Shown here: positions 1-10,410 of the stretch, piece after piece
How positions within the stretch are numbered: the stretch's first letter is position 1
Layout: each line of letters begins with the position of its first letter
From: Ailurus styani
Lineage: Eukaryota > Chordata > Mammalia > Carnivora > Ailuridae
Reading direction: 5' to 3'
Length of the DNA stretch: 64,000 bases
Assembly: GCA_002007465.1 (NCBI GenBank)
Contig: LNAC01000276.1
Location: 4,737,511 to 4,801,510 of the forward strand
Notes under the pieces: generated by a model
Seen by the model: only the letters and a program-made list of their open reading frames with translations
Database searches by the model: none
What the model was told of the DNA's origin: nothing
Translations under genes and position numbers: made by a program

Positions 1-448
1 TTTCCTCCAGGCACCCACCTGGATCATTCCGTCATTCAAGCCTTTACTCCACTTTCATATTCTGAGTGAAGCTCCCCAGACCCTATTTAAAATTGTACCC
101 GCTCCTAGCACTCCCCTCCCCTCATCTCACTTATTTTTCTCCCTTAATACTCACCACCTTATACATACACATTCCTGTAGCACTTTGGGTGTGTGTCTCC
201 TTTGACCAAAGTAGAAGTAGGAGTCCCTCTCCTTCTAACATCATGCTAGCAGGGATGTGTACCTCTGTTGTTCACAACTGTATCCCCAGCACTTGGATCA
301 GTACGTGGGGGATAATCATTGCTCAATAAATATTTGTTGAATCAATGAAGGGGTGGTTGCAAGATTAGATTGCTCTGTCATGGCATTCCTTCTGATCATA
401 CACTACGCACACTCTCGGTCTGCTTCTTTCACTCAGCACCATTCTTCT

Positions 449-508
449 GCGATTTATTGTAGTCCTGTGTGTATCAGTCCTTCATACCTTATTCCTTTTT
501 TAAAAAAA

Positions 509-546
<38 letters not shown>

Positions 547-741
547 TTTGACAGAGAGAGATCAGAAGTAGGCAGAGAGGCAGGCAGAGAGAGGGGGAAG
601 CAATCTCCTTGCTGAGCAGGGAGCCCGATGAGGGGCTCGATCCCAGGACCCTGAGACCATGACCTGAGCCGAAGGCAGANGCGATTTATTGTAGTCCTGT
701 GTGTATCAGTCCTTCATACCTTATTCCTTTTTTTAAAAAAA

Positions 742-783
<42 letters not shown>

Positions 784-916
784 TTTGACAGAGAGAGATC
801 AGAAGTAGGCAGAGAGGCAGGCAGAGAGAGGGGGAAGCAATCTCCTTGCTGAGCAGGGAGCCCGATGAGGGGCTCGATCCCAGGACCCTGAGACCATGAC
901 CTGAGCCGAAGGCAGA
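449..916. other. Assembly artefact: direct duplication around N680
   Basis: 449-679 recurs at 681-916. The second copy differs by one T and one TTTA unit, as expected for two unmerged contig ends over a homopolymer and microsatellite. Confidence 0.85.
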
Positions 917-947
917 GGCTTTAACCCACTGAGCCACCCAGGTGCCC
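496..947 (-). mobile_element. can-SINE (antisense), artificially doubled at an N
   Basis: T-rich tail then TTTATTTGACAGAGAGAGAT and the tRNA-like head ending GAGCCACCCAGGTGCCC. Target-site duplication CATACCTTATTCC at 483-495 and 948-960. The body is present one and a half times because of the duplication around N680. Confidence 0.92.
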
Positions 948-2710
948 CATACCTTATTCCTGAATAGCATTCCAGTGTATGGATGCCCCACAGTTTGCTC
1001 ATCCCTGATGGACACTTGGGTTGTTACCCTGTTTTGGCTGTCACAGATATGGCTGCCATGAACACTCAGCTTTGTGTGAACATTTGCTTTCATTTCTCTG
1101 TGTAAACGCCTGAAGGTGGAATAAGTTGTGTGGTAAGTGCATGTCTAACCTTTTAAGACGCTGCCAAACCATTCTTCCAACTTGGTTGCACCATTCAACA
1201 TCCCAGCCTGTGTGAGGGTTGCCTGGGGCACTCCTCCTCTTGCTTTGCCGTCTCTTAGTGCTTGGTTTTATCAGATACCTCTCTCATTAACCAGATTTCT
1301 CCCGGGGCTCCCTGTGCTGTTTGTCATGCTAGCTCACCTACTGTTGCAACCAATCAATTATTAATGCCTCTGTCTGCTCCATGTCCATCTCCCTACTGGA
1401 CTGTAAGCTCTGTGGAGACAGGGTTCTGTCTGTCTTGGCCAGCACCAGGTCCTGGGCTTGGCACACAGTAGGCACTCAATACATGCTTGCTGAATGAATG
1501 TAGGACCCTGCCCGGTGGGCCAGGTGCTAGAGTGGCGATTCGGTTGGTATTTTCATTCCCAGAGAGAGGATGAGGAAGTGGAGGCACCAGATGGTGCAGT
1601 AACCCATCCAAGGTCCTCCAGCTTGCAGCTGCTGGTCCAGGAGTGGAACCATGTCTGCTGACCCCCTCGACTAACACTGAGATGTTGCGTGTGTGTTGGG
1701 GTGAGAGGGGAGGAGAGAGAAGAGAGGCTGGCATGGGGAAGGTTTTGAAGGCCAGGCTACCTCTGCTTCCAGGCTTTGAAGTGGCTGCACAGCACGCCTC
1801 CCCTCTCTGGTCTGCAAGATGAAGGCTTGCAGTCCCAAGATTCAGGGGCTTCAGGGCTGAACACAGAGGCCCCCCTCCTTCTGTCTCCCTGAGCAAGCCC
1901 TGGTAACAGGCATTTCCTGTTTCCGGTGGCTCCCTGGGCCGGGGTGGGGGCAGGGGAGCTGACTGCAGCAGTTGTGTTCAGCTATGGGTCCTCTCTGCTT
2001 TTCTGCTGTTCCCTGACCTCCCCCCCACCCCCTGCCACCAAATGGGGCCTCTGTCCCTACATACTGGTTCCTGAGAGGAGGGTGGCAAAGTAACCAACCT
2101 TTCTGACTCTTTCTTTGTCTTGGGCAGAGGTTGTGTTGATGGGGGACCAGAGGCGAAGGGGAAGTGTCTGGGTGCTGATTTGCCTATGGGCAAGGTGCCA
2201 GCCCAACTCTTTGATATTCTGGTGGAAGGGGGAGGGGGGCTAAGGGGCTTGCCTCACCAAGACAGAGGAAATGTTCTCACACACCCCTCCTACCTTTGGT
2301 TAAAAGGCCTCCTGTCCTTTGCCACCTCTCCCACGCTTTGGGCTACCAGAAGGTCCTTCTGGTGGTCTAACCTCAGTCATTCTTGCTGCCTGAGGGAGCC
2401 CCTTTCTTCTGCTGGCCCTACCCCAGCCTGGAGGGCTGATGAGTCATACCCCCTGTCCCCCCTCGAGGGGTCACATGACTGGGGGGAAGAAGTCTCAAGG
2501 CTCAGCTGATCTCCCTGAGGTCAGGAGGGAACTTCCTCCCTTAGGCCAGATGAGGCCAAGTGTTCTGTTGCCCTTGGTGACTTGCAAGCCCTGTCTGGAG
2601 CCAGCCTACATGGCTGCAAGGGCTGCTGGGCAGGAGAGTGTTACATGTGGTTCCTGTCACGTGCTGAACCTCCTATGTGGCACCAGGAGGCAGCCTGCTG
2701 TGGTTCAAAG

Positions 2711-2848
2711 AGGTAGGGTGGTACAGTGGTTAAGGGCATGGCCTCTAGGCTCAGAGAACTTGTACCTGGCTCTTCATTCCTTCCTGTGTGGCCTCGGGCA
2801 AGTGATATATCCTTGCTGAGGCTCAGTTTTCTCACCAGTAAAATGTGG
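2711..2848 (+). mobile_element. MIR SINE fragment (sense)
   Basis: Contains the MIR hallmarks GGTACAGTGGTTAAGGGCAT and GTGGCCTCGGGCAAGTGA, then CTCAGTTTTCTCACC. Ancient tRNA-derived element, diverged. Confidence 0.85.
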
Positions 2849-3089
2849 ATTCATTTATTCACCAACCTTTCCTGAGCATCTGTGGGGTGCCAGACATTGT
2901 ACTAGGTGTAGAGGCCATACCAATGTGCAAACAACACTGAGAATGCTCTCTTTGTGGAGCTGATACGCTAGTGTGTAAGGAGGACAGATAGACAGTAACA
3001 AAATAAATAAGAGAAGTATACAGTGCCCCAGACAATAAGCTCTATGGAAAAAACACAAAGCAGAGGGGAGGATGGGGAGTGCTAGGTGT

Positions 3090-3144
<55 letters not shown>

Positions 3145-3480
3145 TGCAGTTTTAAATGGAGTGACTGGGAAGGTCTCACTGAGAAGTGACATTTCATTAA
3201 AGGCATGAAAAAGACAAGGGCAGGAGGCACCAGGTTAATGGGGGATGGACATTCTGAATACATGGGAGCAGCCCGTGCAAAGGTCCTGGGGCACGGCCAT
3301 GCCTGGATGTTGGAGGAACAGCGAGGAGGCGGGTGTGGCTGGAGCATAGAGAGCTAGGAGGAGAATGGGAGGAAGGGAAGGTAGGGAGGGGCTGGGGCAG
3401 GTCATGCAGGGCCTTGTGGTTTGCGTCTGGGTAGGACGGGGGCCCTGGGAAGGTTTTGATAATATTTCTTTGGCTGCCAT
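2849..3480 (+). mobile_element. Ancient L2-like interspersed repeat (sense)
   Basis: Typical wording: CTGAGCATCTGTGGGGTGCC, AAGGTCTCACTGAGAAG, CGTGCAAAGGTCCTGGGG, GTCATGCAGGGCCTTGTGG. Related copies occur at about 35,110-35,580, 36,030-36,440 and 60,600-60,780. Family name is from recollection of mammalian repeats, not a search. Confidence 0.6.
3091..3142 (+). repeat. (GT)n microsatellite
   Basis: About 26 uninterrupted GT units inside an L2-like repeat in VAV1 intron 1; likely length-polymorphic. Confidence 0.97.
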
Positions 3481-4189
3481 GTTGAAAATAAATGATGTGG
3501 GTCCAGGGGCAGAAGCAAGCAGTCCAATGAGGAGGCCACTGCAGTAATGGAGATGAGCAATAACGGTGACTTGGGTCTGGCAGGTGCACAGAAGGGGCAG
3601 GATTCTGGCTGTATTTGGAAGGTGGAACCAATAGGATTTGTTGAGGGGTTGGAAGTGGATGAGAGAGAAACAGGGGAGCCAAGGTGACTCTGATGTTTTG
3701 GATTTGAACGCCTGGAAGGCAGTGTCGTTAGAGCATGCCTCCTAGGTCTCAGTAGCAATGTTGTTGGGAGGATTGAACAAACCTATGCATGCCAAACTCT
3801 TCCTCTCAGTTTTGAAAGAGGCTATGCTCTCAATAAATGGTGCCTCTCCAGAAGGGCTGGGGACTCTGGAGGGCAGGGGCTGGCTCTCTCAGGCAGGGCT
3901 AGTTCACTGAGGGACTCTTTAGAGACAACTTTGGGAAATGGCACCGTATCAAGGAAAGGAGGGTGAGCCAAGGGGCGGAAGGGAGGGAACACAAGACAGT
4001 ACAGAAGCACGCTACTTGCTGTTTGTGGATGTGTGCATGCATGGAAGGAGAATGAGGACATGGGCTGGAAGGGTCCACATCTACTTGCAGAGAGGGGCAA
4101 CCAGTGAGGAGGGAAAGAAGAGAATGGGATCAGAGACGGTGCACAGGACTTGGAAATGTAACTGTAATGTTTAATTAAAAAGAGAATGT

Positions 4190-4680
4190 ACTTACCCAAA
4201 GGAGCTGAGAAACCTGTACATAAACGTTTCTGGCAGCTTCATACATCATCGCCAGAACTTGGAAGCAACCAAGATGTCCTTCAGGAGGTGATGGGTAGGG
4301 AAACTGGGACATCCAGACAAAGGGAATTATGGAGACAGTGGTTGCCGGGGCTCAGGGGGAGGGACAGATGAACAGGTGGAGCACAGAGGATCTTGAAGGC
4401 AGTTAAGTTACTCTCTATGTTACTATAATGGTGGATACATGTCATTATATATTTGTTCAAATCCATAGAACGTACATCAGGAGTGAACCCTGATGTCATC
4501 TATGGACTTTGGGCAAAGACATGTCAATGTAGTTTCATTGATTATAACAAATGTACCCTCTCTGGTGGGGGAAGCTGATAGTGGGGGAGACTGAACACTT
4601 GGGGGTAGGGAGATGTATGGAAATCTCCTCTACCTTGCATTCAGTTTTTCCATGGACCTAAAAGTGCTCTAAAAACATAA
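4190..4680 (+). mobile_element. Old L1 fragment (sense)
   Basis: AACTTGGAAGCAACCAAGAT, GAGACAGTGGTTGCCGGGGC, GGTGGATACATGTCATTATA: the 3' end of an old L1, diverged. Confidence 0.75.
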
Positions 4681-6962
4681 AGTGTACTATAAAAGAAAAG
4701 AAGGGATGGAGGGAAGGAAGGCAGGGTAGAGCTTCCAGACGGGACTGATGGAGATACCATGGACACCAAAAGGTTTTGTTTTGTCACCTCCCTCCAGCCT
4801 CGACCAGCCTGTTTGTCTCTGGTCCACATGGTCTCACCTTCCAGAGGTTAGCCTGAGCTCTGTATTTTTGTAACAATGTTCCAAGAAAGCAAGAGTAGAG
4901 GTTGCAAAGCCTCTGGATGCCTAAACTTGATTCACACAGCGTTACTGTCACTGCATTCTATTGGTCAAGGCAAGTCACAGACCAGCCCAGACACAAAAGA
5001 TGGGGAATCAGACTACACTTCTACTTGGTATTTGCCCGACTTTAAATAATTTTGCATCTCTGGTGGATGGGAAATAGTATCTTGTGGTTTTAACTAGCGT
5101 CACTTTGATTGACTACCAAGGTTGATTGTCTCCTCGTGGGCTTGGGGGCATTTGTGACTCCTCTTCAGGGAAACTTGTATTCACGTCTTGCCAATTTTCT
5201 GATTGAATTGTTGTCTTTTTCTTATCAAATCATTAGAAATTCTTTATAAATTTGAACACAAATGTGTAGCAAATATTTTCACTCTGTGGCTTGTCTTGTC
5301 ACTGTCTTCCTGATATTTTTTGATGAATAGACCTTTATTTTAATTTGATCAAATCTTGTTTATCATTGGAGTTTTTGTTATTCCAGAATCGCTCACAATT
5401 CTGAGGCCATCCAGATAGTCTCTTCAATTGTCTTCTCAAAGTCTTGCCTTTAGCACTTAAGTCTTTGATACCATCTGGAATTTGTTTTGAGTAGAATATG
5501 AGGCAGGAATTTGATATATTGGGTTTTTTTTTTTTTGCCCTTATGGATAACTAGTCGAAACACCCACAATTATAAAATAGTACCTCTTTTTACCATACAT
5601 CTGTAACACTTGCTCAATCATAAAAGACATTTTTATACATGTGAGATTTATTTCTGGGTCCTATATTATGGTTTATTTGTCTTTATCTCTATATTTCTTA
5701 TCTATTGCTAAGTAACAAATTATACCCCAAATATTCCTTTATTGAGTTCTTACTATGCTTATGAGTTACTTGGATCAGGAATGAGGAAATGGCCTAGCTG
5801 GGTCTTTTTGTGAGGTTGTACTCAGATGTTAGCCAAGGCTGCAGTCATCTGAAGGCCCAAGCGTGGCTGGACGATCTGCTTCCTTGATGATTCAGCCACA
5901 TGGAATCCCAGTTCCTCTCCACTTGGACCCCTCCATAGGGCTGACTGAGTGGTCTCACAATATGGTGGCTGGTCAGTGATCCAAGATGCCCAAAGTGAAA
6001 GCTGCAATACCTTTTATCACCTAGCCTTGAAAAGTCATGTCTTGTTACTTCTACTGTACTCTGTCAGTCAGTCACATAGGGCTAATCTTGGTTCAGTGAG
6101 AGGTAATTACAAATAGGGCACAAGTACTGGGATCTGCGGTCCACTTGGGGCCATCTTGGAGGCTAACTGCTATAATTACATTGTTTTAATTTAAATTAAA
6201 TTAATTTAATTTACATTGATTTATGATAAGTCTTGATGCGAATATTCCCAGTTAACTTTTTCTCTACAGAATTGTCTCGGCTATTTGTGATTCTGTGCTT
6301 TCCCATATAAATTTTAGGATTCATATGCCACGTTCAATAAAAAACCATTTTGAGATTTTAATTGAAATTGTGTTGGACTTATAGCTCATTTTTGGAGAGG
6401 GCTGAAATTTTTAAAATATTGAGTCTTTCTAGACAAGAATTAGTACATATTTCATTCTTTTTGTTTAGACCTTTTTTCATATTTTTCAATAAAATTTTAT
6501 GATTTTTCATAAAAGATTTTTCACTTCTTTTTTTAGATTTGTTATGTATCACTAGCTTGTAGTTAGTTTGTATGTTTGTTTTACATTTTTTTAGGCTATG
6601 GTAAATGATATCCTTTTAAAATTGAAGTTCAAATTTTCATGCAGTGAAATGCTCAGTTCTTCAGTTTACTGCTCAATCAGTTCTAACAGATGCATACACT
6701 TGTGCAACCCACACCCTTATCAAGACAGAGAACATTTCCATCACTTGTGGCCTTTCTGAGTCAATCTCCACCACCCTCCCCACCCCAGAAGCAACCACTG
6801 ATCTGATTTCTATCACCATAGGTTAGTTTTGCTTATTCTAGGATTTTGTAAATGTTATCTTTTAAAGAAAATAACATTTTCTGATTGATTGTTGCTTATG
6901 TACCAACACACAGTAAACTTTGTATATTGATTGTGAATTCACTCACATTGTGAAGTTACTGT

Positions 6963-7210
6963 ATTCCTTCCTTCCTTCCTTCCTTCCTTCCTTCCTTCCT
7001 TCCTTCCTTCCTTTCTTCCCTCCCTCCCTCCCTCCCTCCCTCCCTCCTTCCTTCCTTCCTTCCTTCCTTCCTTCCTTCCTTCCTTCCTTCCTTCCTTCCT
7101 TCCTTTCTTCCCTCCCTCCCTCTCTCCCTCCCTCCCTCCTTCCTTCCTTCCTTCCTTCCTTCCTTCCTTCCCTCCTTCCTTCCTTCCTCCTTTCCTCCTT
7201 TCCTTCCCTT
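6963..7210 (+). repeat. Polypyrimidine CCTT/CCCT tract, about 250 bp
   Basis: Nearly uninterrupted TTCC tetranucleotide repeats alternating with TCCC blocks. All bases are pyrimidine over long stretches, so the minus strand is pure purine. Located in VAV1 intron 1. Confidence 0.97.
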
Positions 7211-7435
7211 GTTTTGTCTTGCAGTGCAGGCTAATATCTTCAATGCAGTGTTGTCTAGAAATGGCAATGGAAACACCTTATCTTAGTTCTGATTTCAAAT
7301 GCCAGGGAATCTTTTCAACACTTCCCCATTAAATATAACATTCTGTCTTTTTTAAATTTAAAACAAAGGTTTAAGATTTTTTTGAAGATGCTCTCTTTAT
7401 CGGGTGACAGAAATTTCTTTCCACTCTACTTTGCC

Positions 7436-7440
<5 letters not shown>

Positions 7441-7486
<46 letters not shown>
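7441..7486 (+). repeat. (TC)n microsatellite
   Basis: About 22 TC units directly before the A/T-rich tail of an antisense can-SINE; possibly grown from the SINE's own CT-rich tail region or from the target site. Confidence 0.95.
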
Positions 7487-7490
<4 letters not shown>

Positions 7491-7701
7491 TTAGATTTTA
7501 TTTCCTTAATTGAGATAGAGTGAGAGATAGGGAGAGAGAGTGCGCACAAGCTGGGGGTGGGGGGTGCAAGCGGCAGAGGGACAGGGAGAAGCAGGCTCTC
7601 CACTGAGCAGGGAGCCCAACAAGGGTCTGGATCCCAGGACCCTGGGATCATGACCTGAACCAAGGGCAGAAGCTTAACCCACTGAGCCACCCAGGCATCC
7701 C
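7487..7701 (-). mobile_element. can-SINE (antisense)
   Basis: TTAGATTTTATTT tail, GGAGCCCAACAAGGG, GATCATGACCTGA and head CACTGAGCCACCCAGGCATC. More diverged than most copies in the window. Confidence 0.9.
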
Positions 7702-7954
7702 TAAGTTAAAGTTTATTTAAAGTTCATGTTCCACAGATAGTGGGGTACATATACTGTGGATGCAGCAATAATTGAGAAGAAGATACAGTCTGAAGATGGA
7801 AGTGTGAGATCCATGGGTACAACTTGATTCCAATATGTTCTTACAACATAGTGCTTGCAGTCATGCTGCCTGGGTTTGCATCCTGGCTGGCTGTCCTTGC
7901 CTCCGTTTCCTTATCTGTAAAACGGGGGGGATATAATAGTACTTGCAGGATTCC

Positions 7955-7959
<5 letters not shown>

Positions 7960-7990
<31 letters not shown>
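7960..7990 (+). repeat. (CA)n microsatellite
   Basis: About 15 CA units following MIR-like sequence (about 7,830-7,950) in VAV1 intron 1. Confidence 0.95.
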
Positions 7991-7992
<2 letters not shown>

Positions 7993-8219
7993 CATGCACG
8001 GGGATGCAGGGAGAGAATAAGAGTGGGGGGAGGAAGGGAGAAAGAGAAAGTCAAATTCATAGAAGCAGAGAATAGAAGCTTACCAGAGGCTGAAGGGGTG
8101 AGGAAAATGGGGAGATGTTGATCAGAAGGTACAAAATTGCAGTTAGGTAGTATGAATCTGTCTAGAGATCTAATGTGCAGGCATGATGTAGCCCCTGTCC
8201 TTAATAATACTGTATTGAG

Positions 8220-8438
8220 GGGTGCCCGGGTGGGTCAGTCAGATAAGCATCTGATTCTTGATTTTGGCTCAGGTCATGATCTCAGGGTCATGACATCCAG
8301 CCCCGCATCAGGCTCAGTGCTGAGTGTGGAGTCTGCTTAAGATTCTCTCTCTCCCTCTCCCATTACCCCACCACCCCACTCCCCCTCCTATGTGCATGTG
8401 CACACTATATCTGTCTCTCTGTCTCTCAAAAACAAATA
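8220..8438 (+). mobile_element. can-SINE (sense), old copy
   Basis: Head GGTGCCCGGGTGGGTCAGTC, GCTCAGGTCATGATCTCAGG, then a CT-rich tail and CTCTCAAAAACAAAT. Diverged. Confidence 0.88.
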
Positions 8439-8530
8439 CTGCGTTGAACACTGGAAATATGCTAAAAGAGTAGATTTCATGTATGCTCATCACACACAAA
8501 AATGGCGACTGTGTGAGGAGATGCTATGTT

Positions 8531-8732
8531 TTTTTTTAAAAGATTTTATTTATTTATTTGATACAGAAAGAGAGATTACAAGTAGGCAGAGAGGCAGGCA
8601 GAGAGAGAGGAGGAAGCAGGCTCCCTACTGAGCAGAGAGCCTGATGCGGGGCTTGATCCCAGGATCCTGAGATCATGACCTGAGCTGAAGGCAGAGGCTT
8701 TATTTAACCCACTGAGCCACCCAGGCGCCCCA
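8531..8732 (-). mobile_element. can-SINE (antisense) with perfect TSD
   Basis: Flanked by the 17-bp duplication TGAGGAGATGCTATGTT at 8,514-8,530 and 8,733-8,749. The head reads CCACCCAGGCGCCCC. A young insertion in VAV1 intron 1. Confidence 0.95.
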
Positions 8733-10293
8733 TGAGGAGATGCTATGTTAATTAGCTGGACTGTAGTAATCATGTCACTATGAATATTCATATAAAAAAA
8801 TCACATGGTATGCCTTAAATATACACTATATTTTACATACAGATATGAAAAATATATAGAGTGCTGGGAATTGGGCACATGGCAGGTGCTCATGCAAGGC
8901 CATGAGATAAAACCGTGGTCCAGAAAGTTTGATTAGGGTTTCGTAGGATCTAGGGACCTTAGAAGACCTGAGCGCACTGGGACATTTGGATGAACTGATA
9001 TCGGGCAAATGCAAGGACGCGAAGACTTTTTTATAGCAGAACCAAATACCCCAAACCCAGAGTGACATCCTGTACGTCTGACTGCTGCATCAGTTAGCAT
9101 CTTGTGGTTGTAAGTCACAACCCACCCCAAGCTGATTTAAACAAGAAAGGAATGTGTTGGCTTGTGAAATTGAAGAGTTCAAATGTGTTTCCTATAAATG
9201 GAACCGTACAATATGTGACCGTTGCTGCCTGGCTTCTTTCACTGAGCACCACGTTGTTGAGGGTTATCCACTTTGTAGCATGTATTGACACTTCACTCCT
9301 TTCTATGGCCTACCAAGATTCCATTTTATAGATATACCTTATTTAGTTGATCTATTTATCAGTTATAGACCCAGGTAAATTCACGGAGACAGAAAGCAGA
9401 CAGTGGTTTCCAGAGAGAAAGAAGAGCTATGGAATGGCAGGTGACTGCCTAATGGGGACAGGGTTTCCCTTTTGGGCTCAGAAAAAACTCTTGGAACTCG
9501 ATGAGGTGCTCACTGCATGACATTGTGAGTGTGCCAACTGTCACCGAAGTATATACTTTAAAATGGTTCATGGTTAGACTTTTTAATTGCTGTAAAAGAT
9601 ACACAATATTTACCATTACATATACATACATAAAATGACATATATATTTGATAAATATAAATACAAATTTTTATAAATATTTGAATACTATATAAATAAA
9701 ACAGAATATTTATCATTTTAACCATTTGTAAGTGTACAATTCAGTGGTATTAAATCTGCTCACAATGTTGTCTACTCATTACTACTAAATCCAAAAACTG
9801 TTCCTCTTCCCCAACAGAAACTCTGTCCCCATGAAGCACTGACTCCCCACCCCCCATCTCCAACCCCTGACTCTCCCCATCTACTTTCTGTCTCTGTGAA
9901 TTTACCTACTCTAGGGACCTCATATAAGTGGAATCCTATAATAATTGTCCTCCTGTTTCTGGCTTATTTCACTGAGCATAATGTTTTCAAGTTTCATTCA
10001 TGCCATAGCATAAATCAAATTTCATTCCTTTTTCTGGCTGAGTAATATTCCATTATATGCATATACTACATTTTGTTTTCAGTTAACACTTAACTTTATG
10101 TTATATGAGTTTTACCTCAATAAACAAAAATTCAAGGGTAGCGTTAGCTTCAGGTACAGGTTGAACTTTATCAGAAGAGATGTGACTTACTTTTCCCCCT
10201 TCTGGGCCAGTGTCCAAGGCAGATTGCACAGGACTCAGCTTCTCCCCTGTCCCGTTCTGTTTCCTCCACCCCCATTTCTGTCTCTCTTCACAG

Positions 10294-10410
10294 TTCCTGT
10301 GCCTTAAGAATATCCGTACCTTCTTGTCTACCTGCTGCGAGAAGTTTGGCCTCAAGCGGAGTGAACTCTTTGAGGCCTTTGACCTATTTGATGTGCAGGA
10401 TTTTGGGAAG
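10294..10410 (+). CDS. VAV1: VAV1 exon 2, CH domain (residues 69-107)
   Basis: 117 nt, phase 0 at both ends. It follows a CTTCACAG acceptor and precedes a GTAAGC donor. It starts [20 protein letters not shown] and ends DVQDFGK. It encodes the second half of the calponin-homology domain, which in VAV1 acts in autoinhibition and calcium signalling rather than as a stand-alone actin binder. Confidence 0.97.

Larger units (their letters stand above)
1..10293 (+). other. VAV1: VAV1 intron 1 (3' part), repeat-rich, no exon seen
   Basis: No open frame here resembles a known exon. Contents in order: L2/MIR-like 3' ends (about 310-345 and 1,380-1,500), a can-SINE with an assembly duplication, unremarkable sequence 960-2,700, MIR and an L2-like element with (GT)n, old L1 sense fragment 4,190-4,680, AT-rich old antisense L1 pieces (about 5,150-5,560, 6,230-6,960), a long CCTT tract, three SINEs, and more old L1 (9,360-10,090). 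VAV1 exon 1 must lie before position 1. Confidence 0.85.

Noticed and set aside
6920..7276. Open frames rich in Ser-Phe-Leu-Pro or Lys-Glu-Gly-Arg
   Set aside because: Translation of the CCTT tetranucleotide tract on either strand; low complexity.
7824..8075. 83-residue plus-strand open frame
   Set aside because: Built from MIR-like sequence and a CA repeat in VAV1 intron 1.
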